The position numbers and the translations under genes are program-made. Positions 39,825 to 40,019 of a stretch of 40,019 nt of DNA are shown here, piece after piece (the stretch's first letter is position 1; each line of letters begins with the position of its first letter). Source of the stretch: Alphaproteobacteria bacterium (GTDB lineage Bacteria > Pseudomonadota > Alphaproteobacteria > Micropepsales > Micropepsaceae). The notes under the pieces are model-generated. The model saw only the letters and a program-made list of their open reading frames with translations, made no database searches and was not told the DNA's origin. The stretch spans positions 1 to 40,019 of the forward strand of contig JAEUML010000025.1 of NCBI GenBank assembly GCA_016792785.1, given 5' to 3'.

Positions 39825-40019
39825 TTGAGCGAGCGTAACAAAGCGCTGGTTTTGTTTTCAGGCGGGCAAGATTCGGCAACGTGCCTCGCCTGGGCGCTCG
39901 CGCGTTTTGACGCTGTCGAGACCGTCGGATTTTCGTATGGCCAGCGGCACGCGGTGGAGCTCGAGTGCCGCACGCGGTTCGTGAAGGGCTTGCGCGCTCG
40001 GTTCGCGGATTGGAGCGCG
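39825..40019 (+). CDS. queC: 7-cyano-7-deazaguanine synthase QueC (C-terminus outside the window)
   Basis: QueC makes preQ0, the precursor of queuosine, from 7-carboxy-7-deazaguanine, ammonia and ATP. The 65 residues in the window contain the PP-loop [19 protein letters not shown] (about 7-25) and the family's [14 protein letters not shown] (about 38-51). The start is probably the TTG at 39825 ([11 protein letters not shown]), since no in-frame ATG lies close. The frame continues past the right edge. It is divergent from the ketoacyl-synthase gene, 104 bases away. Confidence 0.92.
   Translation, partial: MSERNKALVLFSGGQDSATCLAWALARFDAVETVGFSYGQRHAVELECRTRFVKGLRARFADWSA

Noticed and set aside
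1-40019. tRNA, rRNA, CRISPR, insertion sequences or prophage genes
   Set aside because: No cloverleaf-like sequence, repeat-spacer array, transposase, integrase or phage structural motif was seen; composition is even along the window.

Overview
The window is GC-rich, densely coded chromosomal DNA that reads as an alphaproteobacterium. The grounds are a FliX gene divergent from flgI, flgF divergent from fliL-fliM, exact CtrA-type sites (TTAA-N7-TTAAC), a one-cysteine DksA, a TadE/TadG set, and a NadQ/NrtR-like NAD regulator. The flagellar layout resembles Caulobacter, but I cannot name a genus. I saw no tRNA, rRNA, CRISPR array, prophage or insertion sequence.

Layout. (a) 1-2239: flgI (running off the left edge), divergent fliX, then dksA. 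(b) 2236-6290: a class III nucleotide cyclase with FlgO-like and TPR regions, a PaiB-like FMN-binding protein and an AraC regulator. (c) 6394-13255: an HSL-type esterase, a siderophore-type TonB receptor, a Tat-exported S9A oligopeptidase and a PepSY membrane protein, a plausible iron-siderophore uptake and processing group. (d) 13828-23688: flgF-flgG-flgA-flgH on the minus strand, divergent from fliL-fliM, a DUF6468-like (PflI-position) protein, a MotE-like protein and a 1171-residue TPR protein. (e) 23689-29413: the nadA-nadB-nadC operon, an endonuclease/exonuclease/phosphatase-fold membrane protein, and a Nudix-winged-helix NAD regulator. That regulator is the last gene of an HD hydrolase / tyrosine phosphatase / regulator operon (29410-30536). 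(f) 30558-32604: a universal stress protein and a small conserved gene behind an FNR/FixK-type box and ahead of a strong terminator, then a TMEM175-like channel. (g) 32615-36069: alkane hydroxylase AlkB divergent from an AraC regulator, then a YeiH-type exporter. (h) 36076-38193: two TadE-like proteins and one TadG-like protein. (i) 38596-40019: a FabH-like ketoacyl synthase and the start of queC.

Regulation visible in the DNA. The two divergent flagellar intergenic regions carry the same module: a sigma-54 promoter for the minus-strand late gene and, 55-62 bp upstream of its -24 element, a CGGCA-N5-TGCCG dyad resembling an FlbD enhancer site. Exact CtrA boxes lie before fliX and before the large TPR gene. 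nadA is preceded by two related operator-like dyads 63 bp apart with a terminator-like hairpin between them. Three convergent gene pairs meet with no gap or overlap.

Functions are assigned by reading motifs and recalling families; no database search was run. The weakest calls are the small ORF at 13394-13822 and the single-dyad regulatory sites.
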